Source: an uncultured Elusimicrobium sp.
GTDB lineage: Bacteria; Elusimicrobiota; Elusimicrobia; Elusimicrobiales; Elusimicrobiaceae
NCBI GenBank assembly: GCA_946061795.1
Contig: CAMGSK010000030.1
Coordinates: 1-12,217 of the forward strand
DNA length: 12,217 nucleotides
Reading direction: 5' to 3'
Shown here: positions 1 to 6,340 of the stretch, one piece after another
How positions within the stretch are numbered: the stretch's first letter is position 1
How the letters are laid out: each line of letters begins with the position of its first letter
Program-made: the position numbers and the translations under genes
The notes under the pieces: generated by a model
What the model was told of the DNA's origin: nothing
The model's database searches: none
What the model saw: only the letters and a program-made list of their open reading frames with translations

Positions 1-192
1 AACGTACTCAACTCCGTTAAAAGCGAATGGCCTGTGTTAACGAGCAAAACCCTTGTAAACGAGGAGCGAAAACAAAAAGTGAAGAGTGATTTTGCCAATT
101 TATACGATGCCGAACTAAAAGACGCTCTCATAAAGGCTCTGGCGGATGCGGGGGCTCCTCCTCCGCCGCCTATGCCCAAAGGCTATTTATAA
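1..192 (+). CDS. 3' end of an unrecognised protein (partial)
   Basis: Frame 1 is open from the first base to a TAA at 190-192 and encodes 63 residues; the start lies outside the window. The visible part is charged and probably helical (many K, E, D, with A and L), including KSDFANLYDAELKDALIKAL, followed by a proline run (APPPPPMPKGYL) as a tail. I do not recognise the family. The downstream neighbour is a small lipoprotein starting 77 bases later. A perfect TATAAT (188-193) overlaps the stop codon and could be a -10 for that neighbour, though no convincing -35 precedes it. Calling it coding rests on the open frame, the amino-acid composition and the position directly before a gene on the same strand. 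A chance open frame of this length at a contig edge cannot be excluded. Confidence 0.55.
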   Translation, partial: NVLNSVKSEWPVLTSKTLVNEERKQKVKSDFANLYDAELKDALIKALADAGAPPPPPMPKGYL

Positions 193-193
193 T
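188..193 (+). promoter_or_regulatory. possible -10 box for the I9-like lipoprotein
   Basis: A perfect TATAAT overlaps the stop codon of the upstream partial gene. If used, transcription would start near 200 and give a leader of about 70 nt before the ATG at 269, which has its own GGAG. No good -35 is visible 16-18 bases upstream. A second AT-rich candidate, TAAAAT at 230-235, lies closer to the gene. Confidence 0.3.
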
Positions 194-268
194 CCATGAA
201 AAAAACACTTGTAGCAGGCGGAGCAGCGTTAAAATGCCCTTATGCCAGCAAAACCACGGAGCTCCCAC

Positions 269-583
269 ATGAATAAACTATTATGGATCTTTTGTTTTTT
301 GATAATGCTGGCCGCCTGCGCCGCAACGAATAAACGGGAAGAAAATGTTTCCGAAAGAACGTTGTTGGTGTTTTATGAGGCAGAGAACGGCAAAAACAAC
401 GTGCTTGGCGCCGCACGGCGCAAAAACGCGCAAATTATTTACGACTACCGCTATATTAACGCCGTAGCGTTAACAATTGCCCCGGGCGCAAATATGGAAA
501 AAATGATTCGCTTTTTTTCCAAAACGCCGGGCGTCCTGTCCGTACAGCGGGACCGACTGATGCAGCTGGGGCAAACCAATTAA
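269..583 (+). CDS. small lipoprotein with an I9-propeptide-like domain
   Basis: 104 residues. I chose the ATG at 269 over the in-frame ATG at 242 because it is preceded by GGAG (258-261) at 7 nt spacing, and it puts a textbook lipoprotein signal peptide at the very N-terminus: MNK, a hydrophobic stretch, then lipobox LAAC with Cys17. The mature part (about 30-100) alternates strand, helix, strand, helix, strand: TLLVFYEAE (31-39), a basic helix near 44-53, a strand AQIIYDYRYINAVALTI (54-70), a helix near 74-84, and PGVLSVQRD (87-95). This order and the ending 'pGV..V..D' resemble the inhibitor I9/subtilisin propeptide fold, which normally occurs as the N-terminal prodomain of S8 proteases. 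Here it stands alone with no protease attached. Location would be a lipid anchor in the inner or outer membrane. The I9 resemblance is inferred from pattern and is not certain. Confidence 0.8.
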   Translation: MNKLLWIFCFLIMLAACAATNKREENVSERTLLVFYEAENGKNNVLGAARRKNAQIIYDYRYINAVALTIAPGANMEKMIRFFSKTPGVLSVQRDRLMQLGQTN

Positions 584-612
584 AGACTTTCATTCTTCGT
601 TTGATAATTTGC

Positions 613-618
613 TAAAAT
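613..618 (+). promoter_or_regulatory. -10 element of the TRL-like lipoprotein promoter
   Basis: TAAAAT lies within the sequence TTTGCTAAAATAG, about 80 bases before the ATG at 698. The same CTAAAATA core recurs before gmk (1085-1092) and tyrS (6980-6987), which supports it as a real promoter element. The -35 region is not clear. The predicted leader carries a strong GAGGAG at 683-688. Confidence 0.5.
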
Positions 619-697
619 AGAAGAGGAAAAAATTTCTTTTTCCGCCAAAAAGCGAACCTTGTTTCGCCTATTTTTGGAGATTGAGGAGAAAACACAC

Positions 698-1000
698 ATG
701 AAAAAAGTATTTGTTATGATGGCCGCCGCCATGGCTTTAGCCGCCTGCGCCACCCCCAGCACCGAAGTGGGCCACGCTTTGTTCATCCAGAGCAACCAGC
801 CCTTGATGGTGACCGGCAACACCGGCAAAAAAGTGGGCCGCGCCTGCGGTAAAAACATTTTGGGTCTGCTCATCAGCGGCGATATGTCCGTTGAAGCCGC
901 CAAGAAAAACGGCCGCATCACCAAAGTGGCTTCTATTGACAAAGAAATCAAAGGCTATGCCGTGTACGCCGAAGTCTGCACCGTCGTCACCGGCATGTAA
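698..1000 (+). CDS. TRL-like small lipoprotein
   Basis: 100 residues. The start at 698 is preferred to the upstream in-frame ATG at 659: it follows GAGGAG (683-688) at 9 nt spacing and places the signal peptide MKKVFVMMAAAMALAAC at the N-terminus, with lipobox LAAC and Cys17. The mature domain reads G-A-L-F, then TGNTGKKVGRACGKNILGLL, then SGDMSVEAAKKNGRITKVAS, an aspartate, and a closing tyrosine-rich strand ending in TVVTGM. This fits the TRL-like family: a G..G.aC..nilgl..Gd.S...A...g.I.kv..vD layout in short lipoproteins of unknown function. A second conserved Cys follows the glycine pair. It is followed by a strong terminator, so it is transcribed alone from the promoter near 613. Family assignment is moderately sure; function is unknown. 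Confidence 0.85.
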   Translation: MKKVFVMMAAAMALAACATPSTEVGHALFIQSNQPLMVTGNTGKKVGRACGKNILGLLISGDMSVEAAKKNGRITKVASIDKEIKGYAVYAEVCTVVTGM

Positions 1001-1017
1001 TCGTCTTTTGCAGCATT

Positions 1018-1047
1018 GCCCGCGCCCGTTCGGACGCGGGCTTTTTT
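1018..1047 (+). terminator. rho-independent terminator after the TRL-like lipoprotein
   Basis: The 7-bp GC stem GCCCGCG (1018-1024) / CGCGGGC (1035-1041) encloses a 10-base loop that can partly pair itself (CCG..CGG). It is followed directly by six T (1042-1047). It separates the lipoprotein from the gmk operon. Confidence 0.9.
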
Positions 1048-1062
1048 ATACCCCACCTGCTC

Positions 1063-1091
1063 TTTACCGCACCGCCAATATTTACTAAAAT
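1063..1091 (+). promoter_or_regulatory. promoter of the gmk-rpoZ-udg-priA operon
   Basis: -35 TTTACC (1063-1068) and -10 TAAAAT (1086-1091) are separated by a 17-bp spacer. The gmk ATG (1099) begins only 8 bases after the -10, so the transcript would start at or within a base or two of the start codon. No Shine-Dalgarno is present, so a leaderless mRNA is likely if this promoter is used. Confidence 0.6.
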
Positions 1092-1098
1092 AAAAGAA

Positions 1099-1698
1099 AT
1101 GAAACCTTTTCCCATTATCATATCGTCTCCCTCCGGCGGCGGGAAAACCACCGTCGTGGAACGTCTGCTGAAAAAGGACAAAACCCTTTCACGCGTAGTG
1201 ACGGCCACCACGCGCGCGCCGCGTGACGGAGAAAAAGACGGAAAAGATTATCATTTTTGGACGGAAGCGCAATTTCTCCGCGCCGTAAAAAGAGGGCAAA
1301 TGCTGGAATGGGCCAAAGTGCACGCCAACTACTACGGCATTCCCAAAACCAGCGTGAACGCCGTGCTGAAACAAGGACGCTGTCCCGTGTTGGTAATTGA
1401 CGTGCAGGGAGCCAAAACCGTCTCAGCCCAGTATCCGCAGGCGGTAAAAATTTTTATTCTTCCCCCCTCTCTCTCCGTTCTCAGAGAGCGCATTGCCGCG
1501 CGCAAAGACCACACCCAGAACGTGGAGCTTCGCTTACAAACGGCAAAAAAAGAAATGAAAGAAATCGGCCGTTATGATTACGCGGTGATGAACGACGAAT
1601 TAAAAAACGCAGTGGCGGATGCGGCGTGCATTATCCGCGCCGAACGGCTGAAGACCGCACGCAAAGCCAAAAATTTAAAACTATCTAAAGAGATGTAG
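1099..1698 (+). CDS. gmk: guanylate kinase
   Basis: 199 residues, the usual length. It phosphorylates GMP or dGMP with ATP to GDP or dGDP in the cytoplasm, a required step in purine nucleotide synthesis and salvage. Visible motifs: P-loop SSPSGGGKTT (9-18); GMP-binding TTRAPRDGEKDGKDYHF (37-53); EWAKVHANYYGIPK (70-83), which contacts the guanine nucleotide; VIDVQGA (99-105), the Walker-B-like strand; a lid region with RERIAARKDHTQ (129-140); and a basic C-terminal tail. The start is fixed by the very short N-terminus before the P-loop, as in the family. There is no ribosome binding site, and the -10 box lies 8 bases before the ATG. It heads a four-gene operon, with rpoZ 10 nt downstream. The gmk-rpoZ order is common across bacteria. 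Confidence 0.97.
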   Translation: MKPFPIIISSPSGGGKTTVVERLLKKDKTLSRVVTATTRAPRDGEKDGKDYHFWTEAQFLRAVKRGQMLEWAKVHANYYGIPKTSVNAVLKQGRCPVLVIDVQGAKTVSAQYPQAVKIFILPPSLSVLRERIAARKDHTQNVELRLQTAKKEMKEIGRYDYAVMNDELKNAVADAACIIRAERLKTARKAKNLKLSKEM

Positions 1699-1708
1699 GG
1701 AGTGAGTC

Positions 1709-2008
1709 ATGTCCAATACCAACAACGAGAAAGTCTTTGAATCCGAATTGATGAACTTCAACGGCGACCGCTATGACGTGGTCGTCTTGGCGTCCATCTG
1801 GGCCAAAGAACTCAAAAAACAAGCCGAATACAAAAACCAACCCCACGCGGTCGTGATTAAAGTGGCGTTGGACGATATTCTTTCGGGCCGCATGAGCAAA
1901 GACGCCGTGCTGGAAATCAGCCGCAAAAACCTGGAAGCCGAACTGAAAGCCCAGGAAGAAGCCCGCAAAGAAGCCGAGCGCAAAGCCAAAGAACCGATGA
2001 AGCTGTAA
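1709..2008 (+). CDS. rpoZ: DNA-directed RNA polymerase omega subunit
   Basis: 99 residues. Omega is a small subunit that chaperones beta-prime into the polymerase core. The sequence has the omega signature in order: RYDVVVLASIWAKELKKQ (21-38, matching family RYdlV..As.RArqL), then VVIKVALDDILSGRMS (48-63, matching kp...AldEI..Gki). The C-terminal third (70-97) is a highly charged K/E/A helix, probably a coiled coil, longer than the core needs. The ribosome binding site GGGAG (1698-1702) overlaps the gmk stop at 6 nt spacing, and the gap to the next gene is a single base. The position right after gmk strongly supports the call, because the sequence itself is more divergent than most omegas (IW replaces the usual KR in 'SKRA'). 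Confidence 0.85.
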   Translation: MSNTNNEKVFESELMNFNGDRYDVVVLASIWAKELKKQAEYKNQPHAVVIKVALDDILSGRMSKDAVLEISRKNLEAELKAQEEARKEAERKAKEPMKL

Positions 2009-2009
2009 A

Positions 2010-2957
2010 ATGAAAGAAGACGTGCGCGCTCTCGCGGCGGAATTTAAAGCGTTCCTGCGCAGCAGAGAAGAAGACGATTTGACGCCGGCGGCCTTCACTC
2101 AGGCCGCCGCGCCTTCTGCTGATGAAACAGAAACGTCCTCCGCCAAAGACCGTTTGACCGTACGTTTTGTACGGGAACGCGAACTGTCGCACGCAAAGCC
2201 CGCGCCTCTTTCCCTGCAGGAAACGCCGCGCGCCGCAGAAGAAACCGAGCTTTCGGCTCCTGTGCAAACACCGGTGCAAACGCCCGCCGTTTCATCCGTC
2301 TCATCCGACAGGGAGGTCCCCGTGTCCGCCGCAGAAAAACAAGCCGCTTTAGACCAAATCGCCCAGGAAATCCGCGCGTGCAAACGCTGCCCGCTGGGGG
2401 ATACCCGTTTACACGCCGTCCCCGGAGAAGGCAACCCGGCCGCGGAACTGATGTTCATCGGCGAGGGGCCCGGATTTGACGAAGACCACCAAGGCCGCCC
2501 GTTTATCGGCCGCGCGGGACAGCTGCTTGATAAAATGATTGCCGCCATGGGACTCAAACGCGAAGACGTATTTATCGGCAATATCGCCAAATGCCACCCG
2601 ATGGTCAACCCTCAAAATCCCGAAGCCCGCGGCAACGACCGCGCCCCCAACCAAGGCGAAATCGCCGTCTGCCGCAAATACATTGAGCGGCAAATTGCGG
2701 CCATTTCCCCCAAATACGTCGTGGCGCTCGGCGGTGTGGCGGCCAAGGCGCTCATCAGCGACACCAAATCCCTCGGCGCGCTGAGAGGGCGGTTTCATTT
2801 GCTTCATTTAGACAGCGTAGAACTGAAAACTCCCGTCAAGATTTTAGCCACCTATCACCCCGCCGCCCTGCTGCGCAACCCGGGCTGGAAAAAAGACGCC
2901 TGGGCCGATTTGCAAATGGTGATGGCGGAGATGGGTCTCAAACGTCCGGCGGCGTAA
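2010..2957 (+). CDS. family-4 (UDGa-type) uracil-DNA glycosylase, iron-sulfur
   Basis: 315 residues. It removes uracil from DNA, starting base-excision repair. The catalytic domain begins near residue 110. Motif 1 is GEGPG (151-155, family GE.PG), followed by [14 protein letters not shown] (161-174). Motif 2 is HPAALLR (283-289). Four cysteines that would hold the 4Fe-4S cluster are at 124, 127, 195 and 221. The Cys195-Cys221 gap is 25 residues, about ten longer than in the proteins I remember (KCRPPGNR type). A long N-terminal extension has a helix at 3-20 and then a low-complexity linker rich in A, S, E, T and P, including PVQTPVQTP (84-92); such extensions are common in this family. It starts one base after rpoZ (TAAAATG), so translation is coupled; no separate ribosome binding site is evident. 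priA follows after 2 nt. Confidence 0.93.
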   Translation: MKEDVRALAAEFKAFLRSREEDDLTPAAFTQAAAPSADETETSSAKDRLTVRFVRERELSHAKPAPLSLQETPRAAEETELSAPVQTPVQTPAVSSVSSDREVPVSAAEKQAALDQIAQEIRACKRCPLGDTRLHAVPGEGNPAAELMFIGEGPGFDEDHQGRPFIGRAGQLLDKMIAAMGLKREDVFIGNIAKCHPMVNPQNPEARGNDRAPNQGEIAVCRKYIERQIAAISPKYVVALGGVAAKALISDTKSLGALRGRFHLLHLDSVELKTPVKILATYHPAALLRNPGWKKDAWADLQMVMAEMGLKRPAA

Positions 2958-2959
2958 TC

Positions 2960-4918
2960 ATGTATTGCAAAGTGGTTTTTGACGTCCCGCTGGACCGGGA
3001 CTTTGATTATGCCGTACCGGAAGAATTGGAAGCTCTTGTACGCCCCGGCGTTCGCGTGACCGCTCCTTTCGGCCCCCGCCTGACCACGGGACTCATTACC
3101 CGGGTGGAACAAACTCCCGCTTTCGCCTTGGATAAAATCAAAAATATTACTCATGTATTGGACGAACGGCCCGTTTTCGGCTCCGACCTGTTCCCTTTGG
3201 CCCGTTTTATGAAAGAAACCTGGGGCGGCCCTATCGGACAAATTCTCTTTGCACTGGTTCCCCCGCAGGCTTACTTCAAACTCAATCCGCCTCCTCCCTG
3301 CCCGGCTTTATCTTTTTATGAACCTTCTTTTGCTTTAACCGAGCCCCAGAAACAAACGCTGAATGTTTTAAAACAAAAGCTGGACGCAGGCTTTTTTTGC
3401 GCATTGCTGTCCGGCCCTGCCGGCGCGGGTAAAACGGAAACGGTCTTGCGTCTGAGCCAAGAAGCATTGAGCCGCTACGGCCAGATTTTGATTACTCTTC
3501 CCGACGTATTCGCGGCGCAAAACTTCGCGCGGAAGCTGGCCAAACGCTTTGGAGAAAACGTCACGCTGGCCTGGCACAGCAAAATGCCGCTGAGTCAAAA
3601 GAAAAAGATTTTTTCCCATATTTCCAGCGGCTCTCCGTGCGTCGTGGTGGCGGCGCGTTCCGGCGGACTGCTGCCGTTTAAAAACCTGCGTTTGGCCGTC
3701 ATGCTGGAAGAGGAAAACGATAATTACAAACAAGAAGAAAATAAACCTTATTTTCATTTGCGGGATTTGCTGCGCTGCCGGGCCGAACAGCACGAGGCTT
3801 TGTTTGTGCGGGTATCGGATACGCCTTCTCTGGAAACGCTGCATGAAAAGGATTGTCTGAAGCTGGAACTGGACCAACCTATTCCCGGCAAAGAAGAAAA
3901 AGCACAAATCAAAATTACGGCTAAAAAAGGAGAACGCTCCGCCATTCTTTCCGATTTTTTGTTAGAACAGCTGCGGGAAAACTTGCATGAAGGGCACGCT
4001 TCTTTGCTCATTTTAAACCGCCGCGGCTACGCCAACGCTTATTATTGCCTCAATTGCGGCGCATACGCCAAATGCAAAAAATGCGGCGCCATTTTGGCAA
4101 GGGAAAAAGACGAAGAAGGCCAAGACCGCTTGGTCTGTAAAAAATGCGGACATAAAGAGAACATGGACCAAACCTGTCCGCAATGCCAAAATAAAATTTT
4201 TAAATCCCGCGGCGGCGGAACACAGAAAGTCGCTTCGGAGGTGGCCAAACTGTTGCCCGAAGCGCGCATCGTCCGGTTGGATTCGGACACGCTGAAAAAC
4301 AAAGACGGGCAAGGGCATGACGCGCTCAACGCACTGGAACGGCGGGAAGCCGACGTCGTGGTAGGCACGCGCCTGGCGCTGGAAGCCGCGCTCTCTTCCC
4401 GGGTCACGCTGGCGGGCGTGGTGGATGCGGATTTGGAGTTGGACAGCCCCGATTTCCGCGCTTCGGAAAAATTCGGGCAGCTTCTTTTTAAGCTCAAACA
4501 TCTCCTTTCTACCCGTCCGAACGGGAAACTGGTGGTACAGGCTTCTTCCCCCGACATCTATCCCTTTGAAAGTTTGCACGCTTCTTACCGCTCCTGCGCG
4601 CAAGAAGAACTGCTGGCAAGAGAAAGCTTTTCTTATCCGCCTTTTGTGCGGCTGGTCAAAGTGTTGGTCAAAAGCAAGGACCGCGCCTTATTGGACGAAC
4701 AAACGGCCCGGGTGCTTCAAGCGGGCGCTCCGTTTGCGCTGGAAAAGCTGGGACCGGTCAAAACCGGCAAAAAAACAGACGTCCTGCGAAAACAATATGT
4801 TTTATTTAAAGTTTCGCCCGAACAGTTTCCCACACTGGTGGGCGCGTTGGACGCGTTGGCTCCGCTCAAAAAAACGGACTTCAAACTGACGGCGGATCCG
4901 TACGATTTTTATTCATAG
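2960..4918 (+). CDS. priA: primosomal protein N' (PriA) with degenerate helicase motifs
   Basis: 652 residues. PriA recognises stalled forks and D-loops and loads the replicative helicase. The N-terminal 3'-end-binding domain is present: VVFDVPLDRDFDYAVPE (5-21), PFGPR (36-40), and WGGPIGQILFALVPP (88-102). Walker A is intact (GPAGAGKTE, 152-160). The zinc module carries all eight cysteines (363, 366, 372, 375, 393, 396, 406, 409) after the conserved NRRGYA (353-358). The C-terminal domain is recognisable (ESFSYPPFVRLVKV, 555-568). The motor is damaged. Walker B DEEH reads LEEE (249-252). Motif III SATPS reads SDTPS (286-290). Motif V GTQM..KG.DF reads GTRLALEAALSS (469-480). Motif VI, Q(V)AGRAGR with the arginine finger, is absent after DFRASEKFGQLLF (498-510). 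It probably acts as a loading scaffold without unwinding activity. It is last in the operon, 2 nt after the glycosylase. Confidence 0.93.
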   Translation: MYCKVVFDVPLDRDFDYAVPEELEALVRPGVRVTAPFGPRLTTGLITRVEQTPAFALDKIKNITHVLDERPVFGSDLFPLARFMKETWGGPIGQILFALVPPQAYFKLNPPPPCPALSFYEPSFALTEPQKQTLNVLKQKLDAGFFCALLSGPAGAGKTETVLRLSQEALSRYGQILITLPDVFAAQNFARKLAKRFGENVTLAWHSKMPLSQKKKIFSHISSGSPCVVVAARSGGLLPFKNLRLAVMLEEENDNYKQEENKPYFHLRDLLRCRAEQHEALFVRVSDTPSLETLHEKDCLKLELDQPIPGKEEKAQIKITAKKGERSAILSDFLLEQLRENLHEGHASLLILNRRGYANAYYCLNCGAYAKCKKCGAILAREKDEEGQDRLVCKKCGHKENMDQTCPQCQNKIFKSRGGGTQKVASEVAKLLPEARIVRLDSDTLKNKDGQGHDALNALERREADVVVGTRLALEAALSSRVTLAGVVDADLELDSPDFRASEKFGQLLFKLKHLLSTRPNGKLVVQASSPDIYPFESLHASYRSCAQEELLARESFSYPPFVRLVKVLVKSKDRALLDEQTARVLQAGAPFALEKLGPVKTGKKTDVLRKQYVLFKVSPEQFPTLVGALDALAPLKKTDFKLTADPYDFYS

Positions 4919-4925
4919 AATTTGA

Positions 4926-4931
4926 TATACT
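4926..4931 (+). promoter_or_regulatory. possible -10 box before the DUF805-fusion gene
   Basis: TATACT lies in TTTGATATACTCTG just after the priA stop codon, 31 bases before the ATG at 4963. The implied leader contains GGAGG at 4947-4951. No clear -35 is present, because the upstream bases are priA coding sequence. Confidence 0.35.
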
Positions 4932-4962
4932 CTGAATATATGTTGCGGAGGAAAAGACAGAA

Positions 4963-6174
4963 ATGAAAAAATATTTTCAACGGATTCTCTCTCTGGCCGG
5001 CCAGGCCGGGCGCAAAGAAATGCTGGGCGCGGTTTGTTTGGCGTGTGCCGCAGGCTTGGCGGGAACGGCGGCCTATTGGGCGCTGTTATATGCGGCGGGA
5101 GCGTTCTCTCTGCCCAAACTGACGGCCTTGGCGTCGGCCACTTTAACGGTTTGTCTTTTTCTGGGTAAAGTCTGCCTCCTGTTTTGCGCGGCGCGCAGAT
5201 TGCGCCATATCGGGCTGAACCCTTGGTGGAGCGCGCTCTTGATAGCGGCGAATTTTATTCCCTACGGTTGGGCCGCGGCGGCCGTTATCATCTTGTTGCT
5301 GCTGGTCTTGCCTGTCCTTAACAACGAACACCCGGAACCCGCCGCCCCCTCCTATTTGCTTCCCGACGCGCTTATTTTGCTTTTTGCGATACTTCTGCTA
5401 AGCGGAAGCTGGTGGATGCTAGACACACAAAAAAGAAAAACGCCGGACGCATTTCGGGCCATGCCGGTTTTGGAAAACCAATTAAACGCCGTAGCGCAAA
5501 CGCTGCAAGATTATACCGGACTGGCCGTTTATGCACCGCAAACGGCTTCTTTGGCGGACCCGGTCGTCTGGCAGGAGGAAGCCTCTTATTGCGGACAAAA
5601 CTGCTGGCAGTACCGAGCGCAGGAAGGCGGACAAACGCTGCGCGTGCAAAAAGTCCTTCCCTCTATCCTCAGGCGTGCCCGCCGTTCCTCTTCGGGTTTC
5701 CGCAGATTATGGACTTTCCGCCAGCAGTTCTTTGACGAAGGGAATACATTGCGCGAAGTCGTCTTTTTTGATGAATCGGGCAACTCCCAGTTGATCCGCC
5801 GTTATCATCCGGACGGCACGTACCGGGAATGGATTTTCTTCTCCGAAGACGGAAGAATCAAACATTTTCAAGCCGTCGCCGACGTCCCCGCTTCCACAAT
5901 CGTGACGATGAAAGAATACGAGTCTTCACCCGAAGAATTCGTCTTGTCCCAGCCGCTGGGCGGAAGGGAACCGGAACGGACCTATGTTCAACGCGCCATG
6001 CTTATCCGACCGGACGGCTCTTTCCAGCGTTTTCAACGCAACGAAGACGGTTCCGTCCGTTTGGGACAAGCGGCGTCTTTGGCGGGGAAACCGGACGGGA
6101 AAAAGCCGTCGCCCAAACATTTGGCCGCTTTTTACCAGTCCGCCAAAAAACTTCCCGACTGGCTGGAGAATTAA
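4963..6174 (+). CDS. DUF805-like membrane protein with a C-terminal MORN/YwqK-like extension
   Basis: 403 residues. The N-terminal part looks like a DUF805 membrane domain: an amphipathic start with AGQAGRKEM (12-20, like the family GR..R.ey), hydrophobic segments near 20-46, 57-76, 87-118 and 133-153, and the diagnostic ARRLRHIGLNPWWS (77-90) between the second and third. The soluble C-terminal part (155-403) is not part of DUF805. It contains short strands with D/E-G turns in series: FFDEGNTLREVVFFDESGNS (257-276), then RRYHPDGTYREWIFFSEDGR (279-298), and RPDGSFQRFQRNEDGSVRL (349-367). This resembles MORN/YwqK-type hairpin repeats. There is an N-terminal CGQNC (210-214) in the soluble part. 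The ribosome binding site is GGAGG (4947-4951), 11 nt from the ATG. A DUF805 paralogue lies downstream. Function is unknown; DUF805 members are uncharacterised membrane proteins. Confidence 0.8.
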   Translation: MKKYFQRILSLAGQAGRKEMLGAVCLACAAGLAGTAAYWALLYAAGAFSLPKLTALASATLTVCLFLGKVCLLFCAARRLRHIGLNPWWSALLIAANFIPYGWAAAAVIILLLLVLPVLNNEHPEPAAPSYLLPDALILLFAILLLSGSWWMLDTQKRKTPDAFRAMPVLENQLNAVAQTLQDYTGLAVYAPQTASLADPVVWQEEASYCGQNCWQYRAQEGGQTLRVQKVLPSILRRARRSSSGFRRLWTFRQQFFDEGNTLREVVFFDESGNSQLIRRYHPDGTYREWIFFSEDGRIKHFQAVADVPASTIVTMKEYESSPEEFVLSQPLGGREPERTYVQRAMLIRPDGSFQRFQRNEDGSVRLGQAASLAGKPDGKKPSPKHLAAFYQSAKKLPDWLEN

Positions 6175-6178
6175 GTCA

Positions 6179-6204
6179 CTCTTTAAATAAAAGAGGCACT
6201 TTTT
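6179..6204 (+). terminator. weak hairpin terminator after the DUF805-fusion gene
   Basis: The 6-bp stem CTCTTT (6179-6184) / AAAGAG (6190-6195) has a 5-base loop and lies four bases after the stop codon, with a T run at 6200-6204. The stem is AT-rich and short, so efficiency would be low. Confidence 0.4.
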
Positions 6205-6269
6205 ATTAACGCTTTCCAAAGTGTCCGGGCGAACATTCTACCGCAAACAACATGAGCTTCCGCCCGCTC

Positions 6270-6297
6270 AAAAAAACCGGCATTTGCCCGGTTTTGG
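6270..6297. terminator. inverted repeat with flanking A and T runs, terminator-like on both strands
   Basis: The 8-bp stem AAAACCGG (6273-6280) / CCGGTTTT (6288-6295) has a 7-base loop. On the plus strand the T run is only four bases. On the minus strand the stem is followed by seven T (complement of 6270-6276), making a better terminator in that direction. It sits in the 166-base gap between the two DUF805 genes, which otherwise shows no gene or RNA that I can identify. Confidence 0.55.
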
Positions 6298-6340
6298 AAG
6301 ATAAACCCGAAGAAACGTTTGGTTTGAAAAGGAGAAAAAC

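Noticed and set aside
242..268. Upstream start (ATG at 242) for the I9-like lipoprotein
   Set aside because: It would put nine polar residues before the signal peptide; the ATG at 269 has GGAG at 7 nt and gives a proper lipoprotein signal.
580..951. Minus-strand ORF of 123 codons opposite the TRL-like lipoprotein
   Set aside because: It is antisense to a gene with a clear signal peptide and family pattern, has no ribosome binding site, and its protein has no recognisable domain.
2099..2608. Minus-strand ORF of 169 codons opposite the uracil-DNA glycosylase
   Set aside because: It is a mirror of codon bias in the real gene; its composition is rich in S, A and R and it has no motif.
4013..4603. 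Two overlapping minus-strand ORFs opposite priA
   Set aside because: They run antisense through the zinc module and motif V region, are mutually overlapping, and lack any family signature.
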